A stretch of DNA of 64,000 bases from assembly GCF_047948215.1 (NCBI RefSeq), contig NC_134465.1, positions 13,802,522 through 13,866,521 on the forward strand, in the 5' to 3' direction. Made by a program: the position numbers and the translations under genes. A model generated the notes under the pieces. That model worked only from the letters and a program-made list of their open reading frames with translations, had not been told where the DNA came from and made no database searches. Each line of letters starts with the position of its first letter. The first letter of the stretch is position 1. This stretch comes from Lycorma delicatula. Taxonomy: Eukaryota; Arthropoda; Insecta; Hemiptera; Fulgoridae. This document shows, piece by piece, positions 12,130 through 22,273 of the stretch.

Positions 12130-14170
12130 TTCTGATCGCAAAAAGGTAGGTAGAATTAATCGGGAGTACGCTAATCGCTACTGGAGCATCAAGTTTTTTT
12201 TTAGCGAGTAAATTTTTTAGCTGCGCCTAAGCAGCTAAATATAAATATATTATAACGGGATAAATTGTCCTATCCTCGATCTTTACATGTACAAGTGTAG
12301 GTATAGCTGACGTAAATATGATGTAAATTTTTTAAAAAGTTATAAATCGGGAAACGAAAAACATTAATTCTAAAAGTCTTCCTATAAACAGAAGTAAAAA
12401 ATGCAAACGACTGTTTTCGTTTTATTAAATTAAAATCGTAAATAGTAAAGTAAACATCTGAAACCTGAAACTCAGATCACCGACTATGACCAAAACGCAC
12501 ACCCCTCATAAATTGTATAATAAGAAAAGGATTTATCACAAGAAAGACAGAACTTAAATTTAAAAAAAACTAGGAAGGGGAATTATTTAACGTTCTTACG
12601 GCTGAAAACAAGAATAAAAATTTAAAAGGCGAACAACCAATCCGTGCCGTTATGAAGAATTAAGTTTCCGCATCGTTATTTGCAAAATAAATTTCCCGTA
12701 CCTAATTCTGTTTATTAAATTCTCGTTTGAAATAAATTAATTTTACGGCTGGTTCCGGCAAATTTCGACCTACGCTGAAGTCGATTTTCTGCCAAACTTT
12801 CCTGCATTCTACCGTCAACAGTTCTTTTAGTTTGTCCGACATTGTAATTATTCGGTTTATAATTTATTCGGTTTTAGTTTATCATTGACCGCTCGTTCGA
12901 CGGATTTTTTCATATTATCTTTCGCGCTTATCTTTAACTTGGGCGCGTTAACGATCGTCTTGGGATTTTAAAAACGTTCTTTACCTTTCTGCTACACGGA
13001 ACACATTGTGTATTTTTTCCACGCTCAGATTCTTCTACGTTTAAATTTTGTTTTGCCGTATTTGTAATAAACCTTTATCGACTCTTCTCGATATTATCGA
13101 TGTTTTTGTCGAGGAAAACCGTCGAACTCGCCCGTAACTTAAATAAAATTCACTTTTCTGCATTCAGTTTCAACAAGCAGCAGCGGTTTTTTCAGTAAAC
13201 CACCGCATTAAGGATGCCCCTTTTATGTTACGTAAAACAAAAAGAGATACCTTCGGTGAATATTTATAGAATAATAGACATCGAGATCGTATAAAAAACC
13301 TACGAACGCCTCTGATGCAAATTTTATTACGCTACTAAATCGGTTCCACGATCCCCACCGGCTGAAATGAACCTAAAAAACGCGACGTGCACATCGTGAA
13401 AACGGGGCACATTCCCGCTACTTTCCGCACACATTATTTTTCCTGTCGGTTACATAAAAAGTTTAAAAGTGACGTGTAATATACGGTATAGATCTTGTTC
13501 CGATTAAGATCCGACTTACTTTTGCCTTTTTATGTTTATATCGATATTTAATTATTCGAGGAAAAACAAAATCTTTCGCGAATAAATCTTCAAACGATTA
13601 TAATATAAAAACAAAACGAAAGCCTCTTTAAAAGATATCGAAAAATTATTACGATACGAAATATTAAGTAAAATAATTTCAATAACGAAACGCTACATTA
13701 AAAGATAACACGTTGCGTAAAACCAGAGACTACCGTCATAACCGAACCTCGCTCGTGCAAAAAAGAGGGGAGGAAAGCGAACAGCTTTTCGGCAATTTAC
13801 AAGATATATACGAATAAAATTACAGCGTACCACAACGGAACACAGTGAGCACCCGGGCGGGGGACACACTTTATGAGCTTTAGCGAGCTTCAAACGACTA
13901 CGGACAGGCAGGAAACTCCCTACCAGAAACTACAAGGATGACTGTGGACGACCAGCGCAGTAAAAATCTAGAACGCCTACCTAAATGTAGTTACAGATTT
14001 TACGCCTACAGCCGGCGCAAAAAAAAAAAAATAAATTTTCAGTTTTAAATCCTGTTAACAAAGAGATAATAACTGTAGTAGTCTGTCTCAGGAACCGTGT
14101 AGCAGATACAAATATGAAATATCAGCCGTGTAGTTCAGGCCGAATCGTTCTGTCACACTCACGCGCACAA
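12130..14170. other. Intergenic, no gene recognised
   Basis: AT-rich stretch of about 2 kb. A short minus-strand frame starting with ATG at 12842-12840 reads MSDKLKELLTVECRKVWQ and stops after about 46 codons; it has no known relatives that I recognise. A small GC-richer patch at 13840-13870 carries no gene. Confidence 0.45.
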
Positions 14171-14180
14171 GTTCTTTTTT

Positions 14181-14287
14181 GTGCCTCCAGGACCTCCGAT
14201 AGGTATTGCTTCAGAGGATGAGATGAAATGTCACGCCTGACTGGGATTCGAACCCGAGACGCTACCATTCGCGCCACGGAGGCCGGC
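14181..14287 (-). mobile_element. tRNA-derived SINE, internally shortened head
   Basis: Read on the minus strand, the copy begins ggcctccgtggcgcgaatgg, with an A-box in the complement of 14261-14276, then a B-box (ggttcgaatcc, complement of 14244-14254). It ends in a segment reading catcctctgaagcaatacct and an A-rich tail (complement of the T run at 14174-14179). The distance between the boxes is shorter than in a tRNA, which suggests a small internal deletion. Its 3' segment resembles that of the different SINE at 56839-57145. Confidence 0.65.
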
Positions 14288-15127
14288 AATCAAAGTTTTA
14301 CGTTTATAATAATGTACTTTAAGCTATCGCTTGACAGGCGCCTTGACGGTGATATGAAATAAAAAATTTTGTCAAGTCTTTGTTATCGATCTTTAACGAC
14401 GATAACATCATCATCTATAACGTTAAACTGGTAAGAAAGTATTTCAGTTTATCGTTATCGTGTTATTCAGAACACTTAAATACAGTTTTATATTTGAAAA
14501 CAGTTTTATTCAGCGTTATTTTCATTACTTTTAATTTAACTTGTGTTTTTGGGCCGATCGTGTTTTAACAATGAGCGATTCTGCGTGAAACATAAAGCGG
14601 GAAAACTCTTAAGACATCCGGAAAAAAATTATCGGCAACATATATATATAATCTTAAAACAAGATAATCCTGAAAATGTAGTCGAGGACATAGCTCGGAA
14701 AGCAAGCTGTACAACAGGCGTTAACAAAAAAAAAAATTGTTTTAATATAATAAAGAAAGACGAAATTGATGTTAAATATGTTACTTTAAAAAGACTAGAA
14801 AACTTGTGAAAACGTTTGTAGTTTGACGATTTTACTAAAACCGCTAACAGAAAAAAGGTCATTCGTTTTCTTAAGTTAAACAAAATATTAAATACCGTGA
14901 ATATCGATTCTGAACCGCCGAATTTTTCTACAAGTACATTACACGGTGCTTTTTTAAATCGATGAATTTTCGTTTCACGTCCAGAAAAACTAGTTCTTAA
15001 CCGACTGAACGCGACGATATTACTTAACGGCGCAGGAAATATTTGACAGAAATTAAGCGATTTCGTGAAGAAGATAAGACAATTTATTATCTAGATAAAA
15101 CTTGGGCTACTGCGGAACACGTACGGG

Positions 15128-17793
15128 AAGAGGTGGACGCGTGGTGCCGGTGAGTGTGGATGAATTTTGCGCTTGTATTGTAGTATTTAGATTGTTATTT
15201 TTAAGTTTTCAGTTATTATTAGTAATTTTGTTTTTGGTTTTAGTGTTTGCCGCGTTTGTTTTTTTTTTAGATTTAAGATATTAATTTGGATTATTATTTT
15301 TACAGTTTTTTTTTTCTTAGGTAGTCTTAGGTTACTCGGGCTGTTTGCTGGTGGGTGATTTATGCGTTGAGGTCTTCCCCGGAGGGGGGGGGGTATTCTT
15401 TTGGAGTTTTTCTTAGTTTTTTGTTAAATAAATCGGTCTAGGATGTTTGTTGTTAGATGTTCGACGTTTGGATACGATTATTTACGTTACCAACGGCATC
15501 CATATAGGTCTTTTCTTATCGGCTACCGGTCGGTTGTTTATATTATAGGTTTGTTCTCACCGGTTATTACATTTCGTCGAGTTTGTCGGCGATCGGTTGT
15601 TAATTCGTTATTCGTCGTGTTCGTATTTTAGATGTTTTTAACTTTTGAGGGTTGTAACTTACAACAGACTGTAAAGTTTCACAGAAGTCACGGTTGAAGA
15701 AGGCCGTTGAGGAGGATAGCGATGCCGTCAGTGTGGTTAGTGCAGCGACAAGTGTTTCAGTCCCACACGAAATCTGAGCGGCAGCTATTAAGGAACGAGA
15801 ACGGGAGTAGGTCGAAGTGGTCCCTGAGACTGCTGCGAGGGAGAGGAAGAGTATGATGATTCTGACTCGGGCACGAGACTTGTGGAAGAGGTGTTTGGTT
15901 CTGCCGTTAGTCGTGATAAGTCAGTTTTGCCACCCCAGAAGGTCAAAAACACTGAAGCTGCTGCTTTAAGAGAATTGGAAACGTCGTTGGCATCAACAGA
16001 CTTAGTCTCACAGGAGGCTGTTACCGAATCGGTTTATATGTTTAACGTAATGTGCGATGAGGTGGAGGAATTCGTCGGAGACTCAAAGAACGTGAGAGAG
16101 AAGAGGGCCGCCTACAACTAATCTCGGTTTCGCAAGTTAAATTTTCTTCGTTTGTTAACCGCGAACTAAACGATAGACTACAAAGTTACAAAGGCTTTAA
16201 AGCCGGGACGGTTGAGCGGATGAAGACCGTTTTGACACCACCTGTTAAAAAATTAATTAATGGGACGTTGTAAGATCGCAGCCGAGGGTTATATTGATAG
16301 ATAAGCCTTCGGGAATTACCTCAGCGGGTTTTAAAGACGAAGTCATTAAATAATTAGAAGTTAGAAAGGCCGGTTTGCAAATTACCAGCGTAAAAGAGAC
16401 AATCCCAACGGCGTCAAGATTGTCGCTAATGATAATTATACTGCAGACTAAATTAAGGACGATGTTAGGATCAAACGGTATCCGATAAAGACGGTAACTA
16501 CAACGCCTCTCAGGCCACGAAAGATCATATACGATGTCGCTCGAAGTATAGGCATAAAAGATTTTTGGTAGCGGTTCGGAAACAGAACACCGGCTCTGAA
16601 ATCTCAGAAGCGTTTGCTGGCGCGTTAAAGACCGTATTTCGGGCAGGCGACACGGGTAGTATGACTGTGCATTACGTTGTAGGGGTAGATAAGAGTTTTT
16701 GTCAAGGTTTTCTAGATCAGAGTGATCGGCTGTTTGGAAATTTTTATTCTTTTAAGGTTAAGAATTACTTTAGAGCGAGTAGGTGCTTCCAGTGTAACGG
16801 TTTAGGGCAAGCGGCTAAGATATGTAAGAGAAAGGAACTTTGTTCTTATTGCGGTGGTGTGAAGCGAAGGACTGTCCGACCAAGCAAACAGAGGGATCTC
16901 CCGGTCTGCATCGACTGTTCTCAACTCGGCGTTACACGATTGTAGATCAGATGAATGTCCCGCGTACGTGCGTGCGCAGGATATGTCGCGGAGTAAAATT
17001 GATTTTTATATTTGCACAGCCACACGGGTCACGGGCTGGGGGCTTCTGGAGTTGTTTTCTTGTTAAGGTTCATTGTTTTATGATCGTTTACGTTTCTACC
17101 GGTTACAGTTCTGTTTTGTTTTTGTTGCGGATTTTGTGTTTTTTTTAACGTTGCGTTTTTATTGTTACCGTGTTTGTTCTGTCGTTTAATATACGGTTAC
17201 CTTTATCGGTTGTTTTGGTTATTGTTGTTTAGTCTCGGTCGAGTTATTTAATTTTGGTGTTTAATTTTCTCGGTTTATGCCGTTTGCGTCGACGTTATTA
17301 CTGCTGTTATCGAACAAGTTTTCGTTTTGTTTTGTAATTTTGTTACCTTTAGGTTTTTGATTTATCAGTGGGCGTTACTGTTTGGTCGGTTGTTTTGTCA
17401 ATATTTGGTGTTTTTGTAGTTTTTCGTTATTCTTAGGTTTTCATTTTATCAGCGTTGGCATTCTTCAGTCGTACGCTCGTTAGTATTACGTGACGGGCTC
17501 GCTCTGCCGTAGGGTGGTTTCACGAATCGGCTCTATCCGTTCTTGTTTAAGACTTGTTAGTAGCAGGATCTGATGTAGGCGTTTTACACCGACGGGAATG
17601 TCGCGTGTGGCGTTCGAATCGACGGCGTTCTGACTAACGCGAGATGGAATATGTCTTCAGATCTTTGAAGATAACCTACAGTTAAACCTACAGTTTAGTT
17701 ATCTAGCCCCTCAGGGCTAGATACGTGGGGGTGGTGCGACGTTAGATCCGTCACATGGCGGGTATCTTCCCCTTGGGGGTCAGGATGTCAGGG
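15128..17793 (+). mobile_element. Nested non-LTR element with gag-like ORF1 and no ORF2
   Basis: The insert is bounded by cacgtacggg (15118-15127) and cacatacggg (17794-17803), a 10-bp target duplication with one mismatch. The transposase around it reads in the same frame on both sides (CAC at 15118 and CAC at 17794 are both in frame 1), which supports these exact limits. The insert holds a long G/T-rich leader (about 15170-15660), an ORF1 relic with zinc knuckles (about 15880-17065), another G/T-rich stretch (about 17040-17480) and a GC-richer end without a poly(A) tail. No reverse transcriptase or endonuclease motif is visible. It could be an internally deleted R1-like LINE or a natural gag-only element; one copy cannot tell these apart. 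Confidence 0.7.
15850..17065 (+). pseudogene. LINE ORF1 (gag-like) relic with CCHC zinc knuckles
   Basis: Open pieces at 15882-16121 and 16565-16945 are fragments of one frameshifted ORF. PRKIIYDVARSIGIKDF, just before 16565, followed by VAVRKQN, resembles the region upstream of the knuckles in R1- and jockey-group ORF1 proteins. The first knuckle is CFQCNGLGQAAKIC, spaced C-x2-C-x4-Q-x4-C, so the His is replaced by Gln. The second (CSYCG, then EAKDCPTKQ after a frameshift) and a third (CIDC, then DECPAYVRA) follow. The ORF ends at a TAA near 17065. ORF1 proteins of this kind bind the element RNA. The protein is not functional as it stands. The exact clade is uncertain. Confidence 0.7.
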
Positions 17794-18450
17794 CACATAC
17801 GGGTGGGTAAGGAAACAAAGAGCGCGAAAGACGTTATTATGAAAGGTTTATCAACCGGGATCAAAACCCCAGCCGGAAAAGGTTAACGATTAACAGTTAA
17901 GCACGTAGAAAGTGAAAACGGGTTTTTGAACGGCGGTTTACGGGTATTTGAATACAGATCTTCCCAAGAATATCACGATGAAATGAACGGTGACAATTTT
18001 ACGCGGTCGTTTAAAAAAAACCGTCGAAATTATTGCCGAAAGATCCGTCATAGTAACGGATAATGCGCCGTACCGTCGTTTAACTGAAAAAATTCCAAAC
18101 GCTTTTACCCGAAAATCAGTAACTGCCGAACGGTTAAAATCGAAGAAAATCGCGTACACGGAAGACATAAAAAAAGAATTTTTTAAAATAGTAAAATCAG
18201 TTAATACAAAAATACATTCGTTATCGAATAAACGAAACCGCAAGATCAAAACACTGCGGCGCGTCTCCTCGTTGCGGCTTCCTCCATACCGTTGTAATTT
18301 TTACCCAGAATTTATACAAGCACAACTAAAAGGCTACATCGGGAGCAGTAGCGCAACATTAAGTTAAGCGATGTAAAAAAATTTACCGATAGAAGGTGTA
18401 AATAAAATAGCCGGATGTTGGAAAAAATACATCGAGGTAACAAATTTTTT

Positions 18451-20760
18451 TTTGTTTTTACTAGAACATTTAATAACGTACTTTCTTAAAATTGTTATTT
18501 TTACGGTAGGTATATCGTTTTTTTAGAATTTTCTAATTTTTTTATTAGAAGTAATTTACACTTCATTTTTACGTTAATAAGATGGATTGCGCTTAATTAA
18601 ATTAGAATCATCGTACTGTTTACAATCGTATTTTTAGTACGTATTTAAAAATATTTTGCTTAATTTACATAACGCTAATAAATACTTGCGATATTAGCGA
18701 GTACCGATTAACATATTAATACGTAAACGGTTTGTTCTTAAAAAAAATTAGATATCCGTAAAATATTACACGACGGCTTTATTGAATTCACAACCGCAAC
18801 TAAACGCCTTAACCGTTTCGACAGTGACTTATCCTGCAACAACGTTACATCTAAAACGAACTATAAGCCGCTGTTAAGAACGTATCTGCGCATTTAATCC
18901 GATTTATCGGAACGACTCGTATCGGCTGACTGGAACGCATGTATAACTGGCGGACCCAGAGAAGTGTGTACACACACAGAATACCAAAAACATTTTAAAG
19001 AAAACAAGCATCATGGAGACGCCAAAATATTCATTTAAAAGATTAATCGGATTTCTTAACCGTTTATTATTTACCTGGAACAGAATCTTTTATTCCACCG
19101 TCTACCTCATCCTAAACACTCTATCGCATTCTTTAATTACAATCGCGACAACAAAAAAAAATCGCAATTTAAAAACAAAATTTGTAATCGATAATATTAA
19201 ACAATTTAAATAAATATTTAATAAATATTAAACAAATTTAAATACAACATCCTCAAGAAAAATAATAAGGATAAAGCGCATCACAGAAATAAGAATCTGT
19301 TCTGTAACTTAAAACAATAAAATAAAGCCTAAATTGTTTTTAGAACTGTATATCGATTACATTATTATCTATGCCGTCGATAAATATAGCGTATAAAACC
19401 GTAGAATGAATACACTAACATTTTTTTTTTAACTCGTAGCAAGAATAACGATAGAAAAATATTTTTTTCTTTTATAACGCGTAAAGTATTCGAATGCACT
19501 GACGTAACCGGTATGTGGAACCTATTCAAAAAGATTTACCTTGAATATTTAAGGGGAAAAGCTTTTAAAAATAAATCCTTTCGATCGTAAAATTACTTTC
19601 CCGGTATTCAGATTCGAACGCTAAAATCTGGCAAAATTTCAGCGATATTTCGCCAACAAATATGTACCGGTAAAAATATTTAGTAACGGTTAAGAAATAA
19701 AGAGGAAAACTGTCGACAACCGTCGCATTAGCTACGACTTTCCGCTAGCACTAGCTTGCTAACTTATAATAGTTACTTTCTTCCGAACGCAAGCGCGCAC
19801 ACACAAACGAATACTGCATTATTGTATTTTGAAAACACCAAGCATTGCAGTTCGTATAATGTAAAATTTCTGATACGAATTACTTCGCTAGACGATTCGG
19901 AAATGGATTTTTTTAAATTCCTAAATCTATTGCACTTATACGGCCGAAATAGCGAAATAGCTGAAATAGCGAAATGAAAAACGTAAAAATAAGAACTCCA
20001 AAAAACAGTTTTTTTTTTTTAATATCGGAAATAATACCTTCACACGCGGTCTCAAAATTTTGACAGTCTCTGAAAATTGAAAAAAAAAAAATCGATAACT
20101 TAATCCTTTCATTAATAACTTTAAAGTTCCTAAATCGCTTTGATAACGTATACCGAGTACGATTATAAAAAAAAAAAAAAAAAAAAAAAAACCGATGAAC
20201 TATAAAATATTTATCAAATTATTATAATTTTGCACGGTTCTAAACACTAAGAAGTATAATTCCTGACGTAAAATAGTCGTATGATAATTAAATCCAAAAA
20301 AAGTGTGTTTTAAAAGCGTCTAAAAAATTACCGTAAATCTTATTAAATGTTAATGTACAAGCGAGTGGTGAGCTAAAAGCCCTTCTTAAAATCGCATCTT
20401 ATTAAACGTCGATTTAGTATTCGATAGCACTCCGGTAATATAATTATTATTCTGTTTATTATTACAACCGCATTGAGAAAAATTGCAGCGGTCGATGAAG
20501 AAAATCATAGACGAGTTTTCCTAATTCGCCATTAAAAACCCAAAAACATTAGTGTAAACCGAAAGTATATGAAAATAATGGAAGCTTAGGAAACGTTCGA
20601 AATCGGGCAGGCCTGAAACTAATAGCGATTACGAAAAAATAACAACCGACTGCCGAGACCTTAATAAAAAGCCGTCGAACCGCTAGAAAGGCGAGGATCC
20701 ATAAGGCGCCGAGGAACAACTGACACACCGGTTCACAAGATATGACGCTTTGTGAATTCT
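18451..20760. other. Intergenic with a 25-base poly(A) run
   Basis: AT-rich sequence. A pure A run covers 20167-20191. A small repetition of gaaatagc occurs at about 19947-19976. No gene or element is recognised; the right terminus of the DD82E element should lie near the start of this stretch, but I could not identify it. Confidence 0.5.
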
Positions 20761-20766
20761 CTAACA

Positions 20767-20812
20767 TCGACAATATTTTATTTTTACTTTCCCGGATACA
20801 GCCGGGAAAGTA
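20767..20812. repeat. Short hairpin, possibly the edge of a dispersed repeat
   Basis: actttcccgg (20786-20795) and its exact complement ccgggaaagt (20802-20811) flank a 6-base loop. The preceding caatattttattttt recalls the sequence in front of the hairpin at 9346-9362, which raises the possibility of a shared repeat family. This is weak evidence. Confidence 0.3.
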
Positions 20813-20944
20813 GACAGTACCATGTGGGAGTTTTCTTGATGCGGTTGCATTTTTCAACCGACATCAGTAGTTTACCTAAGGGAAAAGACTCCTACCGCTG
20901 GGAAACTAACCTAGATACATTTATATATATATATATATATATAC

Positions 20945-22273
20945 ACACGAGGTGCGATAATAAAGTAATGAGACTGATGTGAAAAAAAATGTTGCTTACC
21001 GTTTTAGTCATGTTTAGTGTTGTCTCCTTCAAAGTAGTTCTCCTCTGATTGCACACACTTATTCCAGCGCTTCTGCCATTGACGGTAACATTTCTGGAAC
21101 TCATCTTCTGTAATATCCTCCAAGACCCTCGTCACAGCTTTTTGGACATCTTGTGTTGTTTGAAAATGGTGTCCCTTGACCGCCATTTTGACTCTTGGAA
21201 ATACAAAATAGTCGCACGCAGCGATATCTGGTGAATAAGGTGGCTGTGGTAGTACTGAAATTTGTTTTGAGGTTAAAAATTTCTGTACTGACAGAGCAGT
21301 ATGGGATGGCGCATTATCGTCATGCAGAATCAAATTATCAGCAATGTTATGTTGGCACGGACACGAAGAACTCGTTTACGAAGTCTTTCTAAAATTTCTT
21401 TGTAGAAATATCGGTTAACTGTTTGTCCAGGAGGCACCCACTCTTTACGAACAATTGAAGACCCTTGGAATCGAAGAAGCACACAAACATGCGTTTCACT
21501 TTTGACTTTGACATGCGGGCTTTTTATGGTCTGGGTGATCCCTTTGAGCACCATCGCGAACTTTGGCGTTTTGTCTCTGGATCGTATTGAAAAAAGCAAC
21601 CTTCATCACCGGTGATAACACGGCTCAACAAATCTGGATCGATTTCCGTTTGCTCTAACAGATCGGCTGCCACATTTTTCCGTTTTTCTTGCTGTTGTTG
21701 TGTGAGATTTTTGGGGACCATTTTTGTACAAATCTTTCTCATACCAAGATCTTCAGTTAATATTAGATAAACCGTTTCTCGATCGATGTTGAGTTCTTCT
21801 GCAATCATTTTCACGGATAATTTTCGATCAGATCGTACGATTTCACTCACCCTGGTCAAGTTGACATCTGTCCGTGAGGTTGATGGTCGTCCACTGCGGT
21901 CTTCATCAACATTCGTTCTGCCTTCACTAAAAATTGTATGCCACCGAAAAACTTGAGCTCTTGACATAACCTCCTCTCCAAAAGCCTTCTGAAGCTTACC
22001 CTAAGTTGTCGTCGCGTTTTCACCCGATTTAACGCAAAAAGAAATGGCATACCGTTGCGCAATATTTTGCAGTTTCATCTCTGTGACGAGAGACACAAAC
22101 ACGTGTTCACTTATTACAGCACAAATCACGACTGAGCTGTTGCATCAATGTGCCGCTTGGACTAGAAGTAGCTTACAGACCAAGGTCAAAAATGGTGTGC
22201 CTACGCAAGCTGCAGGGTTGCCACATCTTGCAAAGAAAAATCAGTCTCATTACTTTATTGTCGCACCTCGTAT
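20945..22273 (-). mobile_element. mariner element with 31-bp terminal inverted repeats
   Basis: The left repeat at 20947-20977 begins acgaggtgcgataataaagt, and the right repeat at 22241-22271 is its complement with one mismatch in 31. The right end is followed by TA, the mariner target duplication. The left flank is a TA microsatellite (20922-20943), with the expected TA immediately before CGAGG changed to CA. The interior is one transposase gene on the minus strand. The total of about 1.3 kb is the usual length for a mariner, so the element is structurally complete but genetically broken. Confidence 0.93.
21004..22078 (-). pseudogene. mariner DD34D transposase, inactivated
   Basis: The likely start is the ATG at 22078-22076 (MKLQNIAQRYAISFCVK), and the stop is at 21006-21004, about 358 codons, the normal mariner size. 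A TAG at 22003-22001 interrupts the N-terminal DNA-binding region. Frames then change near 21560-21600 and near 21330. Motifs in order: a helix-turn-helix stretch RKLSVKMIAEELNIDRETVY; ITGDEGCFFQYDPETKRQSS with the first catalytic D at 21607-21605; HDDNAPSHTA with the second D at 21318-21316; and YSPDIAACDYFVFPRVK with the third D at 21213-21211. There are 34 residues between the second and third D, which is diagnostic of mariner. The catalytic triad is intact, so the inactivating lesions are the stop and two frameshifts. Confidence 0.93.

Larger units (their letters stand above)
14571..18450 (+). pseudogene. Tc1/mariner-superfamily transposase of DD82E (Sailor-like) type, split by a nested LINE
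   Basis: The N-terminal part lies at 14571-15127 and the C-terminal part at 17794-18450. Residues readable in order are FDDFTKTANRKKVIRFLKLN, EIKRFREEDKTIYYLDKTW (first catalytic D at 15094-15096), then KGLSTGIKTPAGKG, EYHDEMNGDNF, VIVTDNAPY (second D at 18059-18061) and LRLPPYRC-YPEF (catalytic E at 18308-18310). The D-to-E distance is 82 residues in one uninterrupted frame, which fits the DD82E lineage of IS630/Tc1/mariner elements. The usual LDET reads LDKT, and the usual NPIE appears to have lost the Ile codon. There are several frameshifts and stops (for example TAA at 17884-17886), so the gene is dead even without the insertion. I did not find its terminal inverted repeats. Confidence 0.75.

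Noticed and set aside
12705..12842. Small minus-strand ORF MSDKLKELLTVECRKVWQ
   Set aside because: 46 codons, no recognised relatives, no splice or promoter evidence. A loosely similar upstream word near 13170 was not enough to call a repeat or gene.
14181..14287. tRNA gene suggested by A- and B-box words (also near 11.8, 12.1, 25.6 and 56.9 kb)
   Set aside because: No cloverleaf with an acceptor stem can be drawn, spacing is often wrong, and SINE-type tails follow. They are SINE heads, not tRNA genes.
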